Shown in pieces: positions 44,464-53,466 of a DNA stretch of 64,000 nt. How positions within the stretch are numbered: the stretch's first letter is position 1; the number at the start of each line of letters is the position of its first letter. The translations under genes and the position numbers were made by a program. The notes under the pieces are model-generated. The model was given only the letters and a program-made list of their open reading frames with translations. It had not been told where the DNA came from and did no database searches. This DNA is from Rhizobium sp. R711 (lineage in GTDB: Bacteria > Pseudomonadota > Alphaproteobacteria > Rhizobiales > Rhizobiaceae), in the NCBI RefSeq assembly GCF_002211365.1, contig NZ_LOKZ01000013.1, forward strand, positions 1-64,000. The letters are read 5' to 3'.

Positions 44464-46206
44464 ATGGATCACCCCCACATCAGAATATTTGCGGTTGCCG
44501 CAGCGCTGTCGCTCTCGCTTGCGCCGCATGCGTTCGCCGCCTCGCCCACGCCGGTTGAAGCCGAGCACGGCATGGTCGTGACAGCCCAGCATCTGGCGAC
44601 CGATGTCGGCGTCGAGGTACTGAAGAAAGGCGGCAATGCCGTCGATGCAGCGGTCGCGGTTGGCTACGCGCTCGCCGTCGTCTATCCGACGGCCGGTAAC
44701 ATCGGTGGTGGCGGCTTCATGACCATCCGCTTGAAGGACGGCAGGACGACATTTCTCGATTTCCGCGAGCGTGCGCCGCTCGCTGCCACGAAAACCATGT
44801 ATCTCGACGCCAAGGGCGACATCGTCCCTCGCGCCAGCCTCGACGGCTATCTCGCCGTCGGTGTGCCCGGATCCGTGATGGGCTTCGAGATGGCGCGCGA
44901 GAAATACGGCACGAAGTCGCGGCAGGACCTGCTGGCTCCGGCCATCCGCTATGCCACGGAAGGCTTCACGCTGGAACAGGGCGATGTCGCCAGCATCGGC
45001 GGCAGCGCCAAGCGACTCGCCAAGGACGAGGCGGCGGCAAAGATCTTTCTAAAGGCGGAGGGCAAGCCTTTCGCAGTGGGCGAGAAGCTCGCACAACCCG
45101 ACCTTGCTGGCGTTCTTTCCAGTATCGCCGACAAGGGACCCGACGCATTCTACAAGGGCATACCGGCCGACGCGATCGTCAAGGCAAGTCAGGCAAAGGG
45201 CGGCATCCTCGCCAAGGAAGATTTCGAACAATACGCGGTACGTGAACTGAAGCCGATCGAATGCAGCTACCGCGGCTACGACATCATCTCCTCGCCTCCC
45301 CCCTCCTCGGGCGGCGTCATCATCTGCGAAATCCTCAACGTGCTGGAAGACTATCCGCTGTCCTTCCTCGGTTACGGCTCAGCAGAGACCGTGCACCTGA
45401 TGGTCGAGGCGATGCGTTACGCCTACGTCGACCGCAACGCCGCCCTCGGCGACCCTGACTTCGTCGACAATCCCGTTTCGACTTTGCTCGACAAGGGCTA
45501 CGCCAAGGGAATCCGCGCCAAGATCGATCCCTACAAATCAGGCACCTCAGCCAATCTGAAGCCCCTCGGCGCCAAGGAAAGTGTCGAAACCACGCATTAC
45601 TCGATCATCGACGACGACGGAAATGCCGTCGCCGTCACCTACACGCTGAACGGCAGCTTCGGCGCCGGCGTCGTCGCCCCCGGCACGGGGATCCTGCTCA
45701 ACAACGAGATGGACGACTTCACCTCGAAGCCCGGCGTTCCGAACCTTTATGGCCTCGTGCAGGGCGAGGCCAATGCGATCGCGCCGAAGAAGACGCCGCT
45801 CTCCTCGATGAGCCCGACGATCGTCACCAAGGACGGCAAGCCGTTCATGGTCATTGGCAGTCCCGGCGGCTCACGCATCATCACCATCACCCTTGAGGCG
45901 ATCCTCAACGTCATCGATTTCGGCATGGACATTAGCCAAGCGGTCAATGCGCCGCGCATTCACCACCAATGGCAGCCGGACAAGATCTATTTCGAACCCT
46001 ATACGTTGTCGCCCGATACCATCCGAGCATTGATCGGCATGGGCCATGCGCTCGACGATGGCAGCAGCGGCCCGCCGCAATGGGGACAGGCCGCTGGTAT
46101 TCTTGTTGGCGGGAAGAGCCTCGCCGATATCCAGAAGGGCGGCGGCGCGCGCTACTACGGCGCGATGGACAGCCGCTCCACCGAGGGATCCGCCGGCGGC
46201 TACTGA
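44464..46206 (+). CDS. ggt: Gamma-glutamyltranspeptidase
   Basis: Periplasmic enzyme that cleaves or transfers the gamma-glutamyl group of glutathione. The 580-residue precursor has a signal peptide (about 1-25, AFA-AS). It is expected to cleave itself before T376 in the TTHYSIID motif, which becomes the catalytic N-terminal Thr of the small subunit. Substrate residues lie in GNIGGGGFM (78-86), FRERAP, and the later SPGGSRI motif. The frame opens at 44407, but the ATG at 44464 with GAGGGAAG upstream starts the signal peptide. Its stop abuts the convergent secreted-protein gene. Confidence 0.95.
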   Translation: MDHPHIRIFAVAAALSLSLAPHAFAASPTPVEAEHGMVVTAQHLATDVGVEVLKKGGNAVDAAVAVGYALAVVYPTAGNIGGGGFMTIRLKDGRTTFLDFRERAPLAATKTMYLDAKGDIVPRASLDGYLAVGVPGSVMGFEMAREKYGTKSRQDLLAPAIRYATEGFTLEQGDVASIGGSAKRLAKDEAAAKIFLKAEGKPFAVGEKLAQPDLAGVLSSIADKGPDAFYKGIPADAIVKASQAKGGILAKEDFEQYAVRELKPIECSYRGYDIISSPPPSSGGVIICEILNVLEDYPLSFLGYGSAETVHLMVEAMRYAYVDRNAALGDPDFVDNPVSTLLDKGYAKGIRAKIDPYKSGTSANLKPLGAKESVETTHYSIIDDDGNAVAVTYTLNGSFGAGVVAPGTGILLNNEMDDFTSKPGVPNLYGLVQGEANAIAPKKTPLSSMSPTIVTKDGKPFMVIGSPGGSRIITITLEAILNVIDFGMDISQAVNAPRIHHQWQPDKIYFEPYTLSPDTIRALIGMGHALDDGSSGPPQWGQAAGILVGGKSLADIQKGGGARYYGAMDSRSTEGSAGGY

Positions 46207-46914
46207 TCAGCGAATACGGGCGTGGACATAATCGCCCTTGATGCTCACGCGCGGCCGGGCGCCGGGTACGCTCGGTTCCAGGCTGTCGACATAGGATGCC
46301 TTGGCGATCACCGAATAGTCCAGCGGCACACCGCTTCCGAAGGTGAGATCCGCCTGCAGCGACTGCGCGGTGATGCTGAGTGTCTCATCCTGCCGGATGG
46401 TGTCGTAGCGCAGATGCGCGCGCACCGCCGTGCCAAGGATATCGACCCCGGCGGCGTGGCCGTCAAAGGTGATATCGGCCGCCTTGCTGGCGATCGCAAC
46501 ATTGGCGAAGTCTCCATCCAGTTCCGCCTTCAGCGCCTGCTGGTCGATGCGCACGGTGGTATCAGGCGCGACGTTCGCCGAAATCTCCGCCGTACAATCG
46601 GAAAGATCCGACCACGCCGTCTGCATCACCTCGATCTTCAGGACCGTTCCCTCGATGCGCATCGCGCTTCGATCGCGGCAGCCATTGAAGAACCAACTCG
46701 AATAGAAGCTTGAGAACCAGCCGTGGCGCCGCGCGCTGGTATTCGCTCTGTAGGGTCCTGCGTCATCAGCGGTTAGCCTGACCTCACTTGCCTCGCCGCT
46801 GATGACAACGGATCGGACCGCTGAAATATCGAGTGTCTCTCCCACCATGCGCGGTTCGGCGAACGCGGAGGCGAGCGCCAGAATGAATGCGGGGATGAAG
46901 AGGATCAATGTCAT
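46207..46914 (-). CDS. Secreted protein of unknown function
   Basis: A 235-residue exported protein with a signal peptide (about 1-19, ASA-FAEP). The mature part is a predicted beta-rich repeat with many alternating hydrophobic residues (DITFDGHAAGVDILGTAVRA), like the beta-helix of DUF2807/DUF4097 adhesin-type proteins. Two Cys (C79, C106) could form a disulfide. The gene is divergent from the membrane-anchored AraC-type regulator, whose target it may be. No closer family was recognised. Confidence 0.7.
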   Translation of the reverse strand: MTLILFIPAFILALASAFAEPRMVGETLDISAVRSVVISGEASEVRLTADDAGPYRANTSARRHGWFSSFYSSWFFNGCRDRSAMRIEGTVLKIEVMQTAWSDLSDCTAEISANVAPDTTVRIDQQALKAELDGDFANVAIASKAADITFDGHAAGVDILGTAVRAHLRYDTIRQDETLSITAQSLQADLTFGSGVPLDYSVIAKASYVDSLEPSVPGARPRVSIKGDYVHARIR

Positions 46915-47074
46915 CGGTTTCTCCTTGGACGCGCCTGCCGGCAGCTGGCGATTGCGTGCAAGGTGAAGACCGGGAACCGATCTTGAGACCTCGATCGTGA
47001 TCCGGGTCGCCCGCGATTGCGATCAAGGCCATAGTCATGCAGTTATTGAACGCGTCTCACCGAGCCCAACCATC

Positions 47075-48136
47075 ATGATCTTCGTTCCGCTTCCTTTCGT
47101 CGTTGCTCTCCTTCTCGTCATCCTGCTCGTGCGGATGGTCAGGCAGAACGATTGGGCAGAACAGGAAAAGCGTCCATTCCTCCTCCTGATCGGCGCCTAC
47201 ACATTGCAGTCGATCATCATCGGGATCCGCTGGGGCTATGACGTGATCGACATCCTGCCGGTCCAGCCCGTCGTCGCCTGCATGATCGCGGCGCTCGCCT
47301 GGATCAGCTTTCGCAACCTCGCCGCGGAACGCCAGACATCGCTCCTGCACTTCTGGCCGCATATCCTGCCAAGCGTCGTGATCGTCGCGCTTCTGGTCTT
47401 CTGGCGCGACCCGGTTGGTCCGTTCGTGACCGCGACCTTCCTCGCCTATGGCGCGGCTCTGCTCTGGCTCGCTCGCAACGGGCCGGATGCACTCGTCTCC
47501 TCGCGTCTCGATGGCGCGCTTCTGTCCTGTCGCTCCCTCGTTATCACCGGACTGGCGCTGATCGCCTCGTCGGCGGCCGATATCGCGATCAGCCTCGACC
47601 TCGAACAGAGCGGTGGCATCCATGCCGGGGCAATCGTCGCCGTCGGCAATGTCATTACGCTTCTGATCCTCGGCACGGCAGCGTCGATTGCGAGCGGCAG
47701 CCAGTCGCTCGCAGCACAGCCATCGGAAGTCACCACGCCACCCCCTCCGAGCCACGAAGACGATGCCATCGCTCGTGCGTTGGAAAGCCTAATGCAGTCA
47801 CGACAACTCTACCGTGATCCGGACCTCAATCTCGGCCGAATTGCCCGCAAGATGAACCTGCCGGCCCGGCGCGTCTCGATGGCGGTCAACCGTGTCCACG
47901 GCGTCAGCGTCTCGCAATATGTGAACGACTTTCGTATCCGAGCCGCCTGCGAGGCGCTGGTGACAACGGAAGAGCCCATCACACGGCTGATGTTCGATTG
48001 CGGCTTCATCAGCAAATCGAACTTCAATCGCGAGTTCCTGCGCGTTGCAGGCACCAACCCGACTGAGTTTCGGCGGCGCAGTCGTCACAAACCCGAGGCC
48101 GGTGATATGCGGCCAACGCTTTTCGTGTCACGGTGA
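47075..48136 (+). CDS. Membrane-anchored AraC-family regulator
   Basis: A 353-residue protein. The first ~215 residues contain about six to seven transmembrane helices, followed by a Pro/Ser linker (EVTTPPPPSHEDD). The C-terminal AraC-type DNA-binding domain (about 232-340) has two helix-turn-helix motifs: LNLGRIARKMNLPARRVSMA and the second ending SKSNFNREFLRVAGTNPTEF. A membrane-bound sensor fused to AraC DNA-binding domains is a recognised but little-studied arrangement. The frame opens at a GTG at 46997, but the ATG at 47075 starts the first helix. The divergent secreted-protein gene is the likely target. Confidence 0.82.
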   Translation: MIFVPLPFVVALLLVILLVRMVRQNDWAEQEKRPFLLLIGAYTLQSIIIGIRWGYDVIDILPVQPVVACMIAALAWISFRNLAAERQTSLLHFWPHILPSVVIVALLVFWRDPVGPFVTATFLAYGAALLWLARNGPDALVSSRLDGALLSCRSLVITGLALIASSAADIAISLDLEQSGGIHAGAIVAVGNVITLLILGTAASIASGSQSLAAQPSEVTTPPPPSHEDDAIARALESLMQSRQLYRDPDLNLGRIARKMNLPARRVSMAVNRVHGVSVSQYVNDFRIRAACEALVTTEEPITRLMFDCGFISKSNFNREFLRVAGTNPTEFRRRSRHKPEAGDMRPTLFVSR

Positions 48137-48206
48137 CAAAGTCGTCGTTCACAAGCATCACGTGTGGCCCTATGCAGGGGGTGTACCATCATTCGAAAGA
48201 GTCTCC

Positions 48207-49181
48207 ATGGCCAGCATTGAAATGATCGTTGCCGCCCGCGCCCGCCTGCGCGGACATGCGCGCCGCACGCCGCTTCTTTCCTCTCCGTTCATCGACGAAA
48301 TTGCCGGCCGACGGGTATTCGTGAAGGCCGAGTGCCTGCAGCACACCGGCTCCTTCAAATTCCGTGGCGGCTGGTCTGCCGTTTCCGCGCTTGATCCCAC
48401 TGTTCGCAGCCGCGGCGTCATTGCTTTCTCGTCAGGCAATCACGCTCAAGGCGTGGCGCTTGCCGCAAAGCTGCATGGCGTACCTTCCGTCATCATCATG
48501 CCGTCGGACGCGCCGAAGCTGAAGATCGCCAATACGCGGGCGCTCGGCGCGGAAGTCGTGCTCTACGACCGTGCCACGCAGGACCGCGATGCCATCGGCG
48601 CCGAGCTTTCGTCGGCCCGTGGGCTGACCCTGATCAAGCCTTTCGACGAGCCGCAGGTGATCGCCGGCCAGGGCACGACGGGTCTCGAGATTGCTGAGCA
48701 GGCAGAAGAGGAAGGCGTCAAGTCAGCAGAGGTGCTGGTGCCCTGCGGCGGCGGCGGCCTGTCATCGGGGATTGCGCTTGCCCTCGAAGCCAGCGCGCCG
48801 GCATTCCGCGTGCGCCCCTGCGAGCCGGATGGATTCGACGATTTCACGCGGTCGCTGGCATCCGGCAAGATCGAGCGCAACGCGACGATGACCGGCTCCA
48901 TCTGCGATGCCATCATCACGCCGCAGCCCGGCAACATCACCTTCCCGATCCTGCAGCGTCTCTCGGGCGCCGGCATTGTCGTGACGGACGAAGAGGCGCT
49001 TCGCGCGATGGCGCTCGCCTTTGTCCGGCTGAAGATTGTCGTCGAACCCGGCGGCGCGGTGGCACTGGCCGCAGCGCTCTTCCATGGCGATGAGCTGGAA
49101 GACGACAACGTCGTCGTCGTTACCTCGGGAGGCAACGTCGACGCCGATATTTTCGCCGAGGCACTGGCCCGGCACGGATAG
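48207..49181 (+). CDS. PLP-dependent serine/threonine dehydratase
   Basis: A 324-residue fold-type II PLP enzyme. The lysine that binds PLP is K51 in TGSFKFRGG, a phosphate-binding loop follows in SSGNHAQG, and the second glycine-rich loop is CGGGGLSSG. There is no C-terminal ACT domain, so it is the catabolic or side-activity type (TdcB/YbiK-like) rather than the feedback-inhibited biosynthetic IlvA. It deaminates threonine or serine to the keto acid. The frame is open upstream to 48045 inside the AraC gene, but the ATG at 48207 starts the enzyme. Confidence 0.88.
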   Translation: MASIEMIVAARARLRGHARRTPLLSSPFIDEIAGRRVFVKAECLQHTGSFKFRGGWSAVSALDPTVRSRGVIAFSSGNHAQGVALAAKLHGVPSVIIMPSDAPKLKIANTRALGAEVVLYDRATQDRDAIGAELSSARGLTLIKPFDEPQVIAGQGTTGLEIAEQAEEEGVKSAEVLVPCGGGGLSSGIALALEASAPAFRVRPCEPDGFDDFTRSLASGKIERNATMTGSICDAIITPQPGNITFPILQRLSGAGIVVTDEEALRAMALAFVRLKIVVEPGGAVALAAALFHGDELEDDNVVVVTSGGNVDADIFAEALARHG

Positions 49182-49209
49182 AGGCAGGCCAGGGCTGCCT
49201 CACCCTCAC

Positions 49210-50007
49210 TTAGGCGGCTTTGTAGCGCGCCGCTGATGCCGAGCGCGACAGGTTCGGCGTCAGCGCCTGGCGAGCATCCTCGTAGGCCTTGAGCAATCCG
49301 GCATCCTCGAGAGCCGGGATCGTTGCGAATTCGCCCTGGTCAAAGCCGGCAAGGGCGGCGTCCACCATGTCTTCCGCCTGCATGACGATTTCGGTCGGCA
49401 GATGCTCGACCGGCGTGCCGGCTATGCTCCAGAATTCGGTCGCGGTCGCTCCCGGCAGCACCGCCTGGATGCGGATGTTCTTGTCCGCCAGTTCGTGCTT
49501 CAGCGATTGGCTGAACGCAAGAACGAAAGCCTTGCTCGCCCCATAGACGCCGTTCAGCACCTCGGGCGCGATCGCCACGATCGACGCGATGTTGATGATC
49601 GCGCCGCCACCACGGGCAACAAAGCCGGGCACGGCGGCATAGGTCAGCCGCATTAACGCCGTCACGTTGAGATCGACTATCGCCTGCATCTTGTCGACAT
49701 CGGAGGCAAGCAGCGGCGCGGTGCCGCCGACGCCCGCATTGTTGACCAGAAGCGTGATGCTGCGATCGCTCTTCAGCGCCGTCTCGACGCGCGCCAGATC
49801 GGCCCTCTTGCCGAGATCGGCCGGAATGGTTTCAATCGTCCTGCCCGTTTCCCGGGTCAGCTTGGACGCAAGCTCCGAAAGCCGCTTTGCATTGCGGGCG
49901 ACCAGAATGAGATCATAGCCGCGCTTTGCGAGCCGGTGAGCATAGATGGCACCGATCCCCGACGACGCGCCGGTAACGAGTGCGGTTCCTTTGTGCTGTT
50001 CGGTCAT
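49210..50007 (-). CDS. Short-chain dehydrogenase/reductase
   Basis: A 265-residue classical SDR. The cofactor motif TGASSGIG is at 12-19, NNAG follows at 89-92, and the catalytic triad is S142, Y155, K159 (YGASK). R38 after the second strand suggests NADP(H). The substrate is unknown. A GGAG site precedes the ATG. It is divergent from the GlxA-like regulator, with 119 bases between them, so it is the likely target. Confidence 0.9.
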   Translation of the reverse strand: MTEQHKGTALVTGASSGIGAIYAHRLAKRGYDLILVARNAKRLSELASKLTRETGRTIETIPADLGKRADLARVETALKSDRSITLLVNNAGVGGTAPLLASDVDKMQAIVDLNVTALMRLTYAAVPGFVARGGGAIINIASIVAIAPEVLNGVYGASKAFVLAFSQSLKHELADKNIRIQAVLPGATATEFWSIAGTPVEHLPTEIVMQAEDMVDAALAGFDQGEFATIPALEDAGLLKAYEDARQALTPNLSRSASAARYKAA

Positions 50008-50126
50008 TGTCGTTCTCCGTGTTGGGCAACAGCGCCTGCTGTCGGCTTGCTGAGAGTCTTACGCCCGATTGCAAATGTCTTGAATGTCATATAAACCACC
50101 TTTTAGGACAAACGGAGTTCTGTGCC

Positions 50127-51071
50127 ATGCAGCGCATAGCCGTCCTGCTCTTTCCCGGCTTTCAGATGATGAGCCTCGCCGCCATCTCCGCCTTCGAGTT
50201 CACCAATCTCGAACTCGGCGAGCAGGTCTACGACATCGCCTATCTCTCCGAGACCGGCGGACCAGTGCGAGGTTCCTTCGGCGTCACGATGGAGACGACG
50301 CGGTTCGACGAGCCCGCTTTCGATACGCTGCTGGTGTCGGGCGCCGTCGGCATCAAGCTGCCGACCCCAGGAGAAGGCGAATTCATCCGCAACGCGCTTG
50401 CCGCCTCCCGCCGCGTCGCATCCATCTGCACCGGCGCCTTTCTGCTTGCCGACGCGGGTGTCCTCGACGGCCGTCGCGCCACGACACATTGGCTCCTCGC
50501 CCGCGAGCTGCAATCGCGCTATCCCAGGGTCAGGATCGAGGAGGATCGCATCTTCATCATAGACGGATCCGTCTGGAGCTCGGCGGGGATGACGGCCGGG
50601 GTCGATCTGGCGCTTGCCATGGTCGAGAAGGATCACGGCGCCGATATCGCCCGCGCCGTCGCCCGCAAGCTTGTCGTCTATCATCGCCGCGCCGGCGGCC
50701 AGTCGCAGTTCTCCGCCCTGCTGGAGCTGGAGCCGAAATCGGACCGCATTCAGAAGGCTTTGGCGCATGCGCGCGGCAACCTGAAGAACACGTTGTCCGT
50801 CGAAGAGCTGGCAGAGGCAGCCGCGCTCAGCCCCCGCCAGTTCAGCCGGACGTTTCGCGCCGAGACTGGGCAATCACCGGCCAAGGCAGTGGAGAATCTG
50901 CGCCTCGAGGCGGCTCGCCTGATGATGGAACAGGGCCGGCATCCGATCGACGTCGTTGCCGCCGAAACAGGCTTCGCCGATCGCGAGAGGATGCGCCGCG
51001 CCTTCCTTCGTGCCTTCGGCCAGCCGCCGCAGGCGATCCGCCGAAACGCCCAGCGCGAATATCAGGCATAG
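50127..51071 (+). CDS. GlxA-type AraC-family regulator with DJ-1/PfpI domain
   Basis: A 314-residue transcription regulator. The N-terminal DJ-1/PfpI-like domain (1 to about 190) keeps the nucleophile elbow as SICTGAFLLADAGVLDG, with Cys at about residue 95. The C-terminal AraC DNA-binding domain (about 215-312) has LSVEELAEAAALSPRQFSRTF and a second helix-turn-helix. It is divergent from the SDR gene and probably controls it. Its last 10 bases overlap the 3' end of the LysR gene on the other strand. Confidence 0.88.
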   Translation: MQRIAVLLFPGFQMMSLAAISAFEFTNLELGEQVYDIAYLSETGGPVRGSFGVTMETTRFDEPAFDTLLVSGAVGIKLPTPGEGEFIRNALAASRRVASICTGAFLLADAGVLDGRRATTHWLLARELQSRYPRVRIEEDRIFIIDGSVWSSAGMTAGVDLALAMVEKDHGADIARAVARKLVVYHRRAGGQSQFSALLELEPKSDRIQKALAHARGNLKNTLSVEELAEAAALSPRQFSRTFRAETGQSPAKAVENLRLEAARLMMEQGRHPIDVVAAETGFADRERMRRAFLRAFGQPPQAIRRNAQREYQA

Positions 51072-51988
51072 GCTTTCGCAACCGGCTGGACGGCCGATGG
51101 TACGGTGTCGGTGATAGCCTCCCGGACCGATTGCAGCATGATGGACGCAAGCAGCGCCGTCGCCGGTCCGGGCTCTGCTTCGGCGCGATGCAGGACGAGG
51201 CCGAGCGAGGGAAGGTCAGGCAGGCCGGCGTCGTTCGCGACAAGCGGCTTCACCTTCCGCGGCAGGCCAATCGGTGTGCGGATGCTGATACCGAGGCCGG
51301 CAGCCGTCGCCGCCCACAATCCGCCGAGGCTCGGGCTGACGAAGGCAAGCCGCCAGGGAATGCCTGCGGTATCGAGCGCCTGGGTCGCCGCCGTTCGCAA
51401 CAGGCACGGAGCCTCGAGTGAGGCAAGCGGCACCGGCTCGCTGCCGAGCCGCCAGTCGACCGCCCCTTCCGCCGGCCCGATCCAGCGCATCGGCACTCCG
51501 GCGATCTTCTCGCAATGCGGCGTCAGCGTGCCATCGCTCCATGCCAGCGCCAGGTCAAGCTTGCCTGAGGTGACGCGCTCGATCAGCTCGACATTGCGCA
51601 CCACCCGCGCCTCGATGCGGACCTTCGGATGCGCACGCGCAAAGCGGCCGAGCACGTCGGGCAACAGGGTTTCGCCGAAATCCTCCTGCAATCCGAGCCT
51701 GACCCAACCCTCGAGCTCGATGCTCTGCACGGCTGCGGCCGCCTCGTCGTTGAGCTCGAGCAGCCGGCGCGCGTAAGCCAGCATCGTCTCGCCGGCATCG
51801 GTGAGCGCAAGACCGCGTCCCGCCTTGCGGAAGATCAGCGTGCCGGCCTGCTCCTCCAGCTTCTTCAACTGAGCGCTGACGGCCGAGGTCGAACGGCCGA
51901 GCCGGTCGGCCGCCCGCGCGAAATTGCCGAGCTCCATTCCGGTCGCGAAGGTCCTGAGCACATCGAGATCGAAGATCGTCCGTCGCAT
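51062..51988 (-). CDS. LysR-family transcription regulator
   Basis: A 308-residue LTTR. The N-terminal winged helix-turn-helix (about 5-65) contains FARAADRLGRSTSAVSAQLKKLE, and the effector domain runs from about 90. Earlier ATGs exist at 52015 and 51994, but 51988 is best spaced from AAGCAGGA. It is divergent from the tautomerase-cupin-DUF4865 operon with 108 bases between them, the classic layout for an LTTR and its target. The effector is unknown. Confidence 0.9.
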   Translation of the reverse strand: MRRTIFDLDVLRTFATGMELGNFARAADRLGRSTSAVSAQLKKLEEQAGTLIFRKAGRGLALTDAGETMLAYARRLLELNDEAAAAVQSIELEGWVRLGLQEDFGETLLPDVLGRFARAHPKVRIEARVVRNVELIERVTSGKLDLALAWSDGTLTPHCEKIAGVPMRWIGPAEGAVDWRLGSEPVPLASLEAPCLLRTAATQALDTAGIPWRLAFVSPSLGGLWAATAAGLGISIRTPIGLPRKVKPLVANDAGLPDLPSLGLVLHRAEAEPGPATALLASIMLQSVREAITDTVPSAVQPVAKAYA

Positions 51989-52096
51989 CACCATTGTCCT
52001 GCTTTTACGGATCATTAGTTCATTTAATTCTGATTTTCTGCATTATCGTGGCGTGCGATGCTCCTCCTGTCAAGAATTCACTCAGAGGAGGCCGTC

Positions 52097-52516
52097 ATGC
52101 CTTTTGTTCGTATCTCTCTGCTGCGCGGCAAGTCGCCGGAGTATCTTCGCGCCGTTTCGGACAGCATCCATCGTGCCATGGTCGAGACATTCAATGTGCC
52201 GCCTGCCGACCGTTTCCAGGTCATCCACCAGCATGAACCGGGCGAACTGATCTTCGACCCGACCTATCTCGCGGGGCCGCGTTCCGACGACTTCGTGCTT
52301 TTCGCCATCACCGCCGGGAAGCCTCGCTCGACCGAAACCCGACAGGCCTTCTTCAAGCGAGCCGCCGAACTTCTCCTGCTATCGCCGGGCATCCGGCCGG
52401 AAGACATCATGATCGTCGTCACCACCACGTCACCGGATGAATGGTCGTTCGGCGATGGAAAGGCGCAGATGAGCGAACCCGGCTGGGAAGCCCGCGCCTT
52501 CGGGAGCGCCGCATGA
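52097..52516 (+). CDS. Tautomerase-superfamily protein
   Basis: A 139-residue protein of the 4-oxalocrotonate tautomerase superfamily, with the required Pro directly after the initiator Met (MPFVRISLLRGK). It has the length of fused, two-unit members such as cis-CaaD/MSAD-like enzymes, and the second half contains GIRPEDIMIVVTTTSPDEWS. The start at 52097 has a strong GAGGAGG site. It is the first gene of a three-gene operon in which each start overlaps the preceding stop (ATGA). The substrate is unknown; the family removes or rearranges enol/keto and halogenated acids. Confidence 0.88.
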   Translation: MPFVRISLLRGKSPEYLRAVSDSIHRAMVETFNVPPADRFQVIHQHEPGELIFDPTYLAGPRSDDFVLFAITAGKPRSTETRQAFFKRAAELLLLSPGIRPEDIMIVVTTTSPDEWSFGDGKAQMSEPGWEARAFGSAA

Positions 52517-52914
52517 TAGGCAACCCTGAACGAATGACGGTCCAGCGTCCGGGCAATGCCGTCCGCTCGCCCGTCGATATTGCCACTACGCCCTTCTGGG
52601 TCGAGATGCTGCTGGAAGGCGCTGCCGATGGCGAGAACACCGCGATGCGGGCGAGCCTCGATCCCGGTACGATCACGCGCTGGCACACGCATCCGCTCGG
52701 GCAATTGCTCTATGTTCTATCGGGCAAGGGTCTGGCGCAACGCGAGGGCGGCGCGGTGGAGGAATTGCGCGCCGGAGATGCCGTCTGGTTCGCCGCCGGC
52801 GAAAAACACTGGCATGGCGCGACGGACGACAGCCCCTTCAGCTACATCAGTATCCAGGCAACCGAGACCGGCCGCATCGTCGACTGGCTGGAGCCGGTGG
52901 AGATTCTCTCATGA
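52513..52914 (+). CDS. Cupin-domain protein
   Basis: A 133-residue single-domain cupin. Metal-binding motif 1 is WHTHPLGQLLYVLSGKG (about 57-73) and motif 2 ends GEKHWHG (about 97-103), which supply His ligands for a metal. The start overlaps the tautomerase stop by four bases; the frame is open further upstream inside that gene. It resembles the TM1287-like small cupins found with short-chain acid metabolism. Its last four bases overlap the next start. Confidence 0.88.
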   Translation: MIGNPERMTVQRPGNAVRSPVDIATTPFWVEMLLEGAADGENTAMRASLDPGTITRWHTHPLGQLLYVLSGKGLAQREGGAVEELRAGDAVWFAAGEKHWHGATDDSPFSYISIQATETGRIVDWLEPVEILS

Positions 52915-53462
52915 TGGCGATGCAGTACAGCTTTACCCTGCCGGCCGATTACGACATGTCGATCATCGACCGGCGGATCCGCGACAAGGGACCGATGCTC
53001 GACGGATTTTCCGGTCTCGGCTTCAAGGCCTATCTCAGCGCCCGCAAGGGTGAGTACGGATCCCGCGAAAACCTCTATGCGCCCTTCTATTTCTGGCAGC
53101 AGCCGGAGCGTGCCAGCGACTTCCTCACCAGCCCCGGCTTCGAAGGACTGACGCAATCCTTCGGCTGGCCGCAAGTGAAGACCTGGATTGTCTGGCACGC
53201 GGAAACCGCGCCTTCGCCAGCAGAAGCGGGCTTCGCCACGGAGGAGACAATCACCATCGAGCCCTACTCCTCGCTTGCAGAGATCAGAGACGAGGAAATC
53301 AGACGAGCGCAACGGGAAGCACGACAGGCTGACGTCGTCGCCTCGGTCTCGGCCTTCGAGCCGACGAACTGGACGGCACTACGCTTCAGCCTGCATCGCT
53401 CCGCACCGCTAATCGCGGGAGCCGGTCAGATCTATCGTGTCGGGCACGTATCCCTGCCCTAG
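52911..53462 (+). CDS. DUF4865 family protein
   Basis: A 183-residue soluble protein of the DUF4865 family, opening MMAMQYSFTLPADYDMSIID. The middle has an aromatic-rich patch (APFYFWQQPERASDFL) and WHAETAP. The family has no known activity but is repeatedly found beside tautomerases, cupins and LysR regulators. Start and cupin stop overlap as ATGA, which argues for one stoichiometric operon. It ends four bases before the convergent LysE-type exporter gene. Confidence 0.82.
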   Translation: MMAMQYSFTLPADYDMSIIDRRIRDKGPMLDGFSGLGFKAYLSARKGEYGSRENLYAPFYFWQQPERASDFLTSPGFEGLTQSFGWPQVKTWIVWHAETAPSPAEAGFATEETITIEPYSSLAEIRDEEIRRAQREARQADVVASVSAFEPTNWTALRFSLHRSAPLIAGAGQIYRVGHVSLP

Positions 53463-53466
53463 AGCG

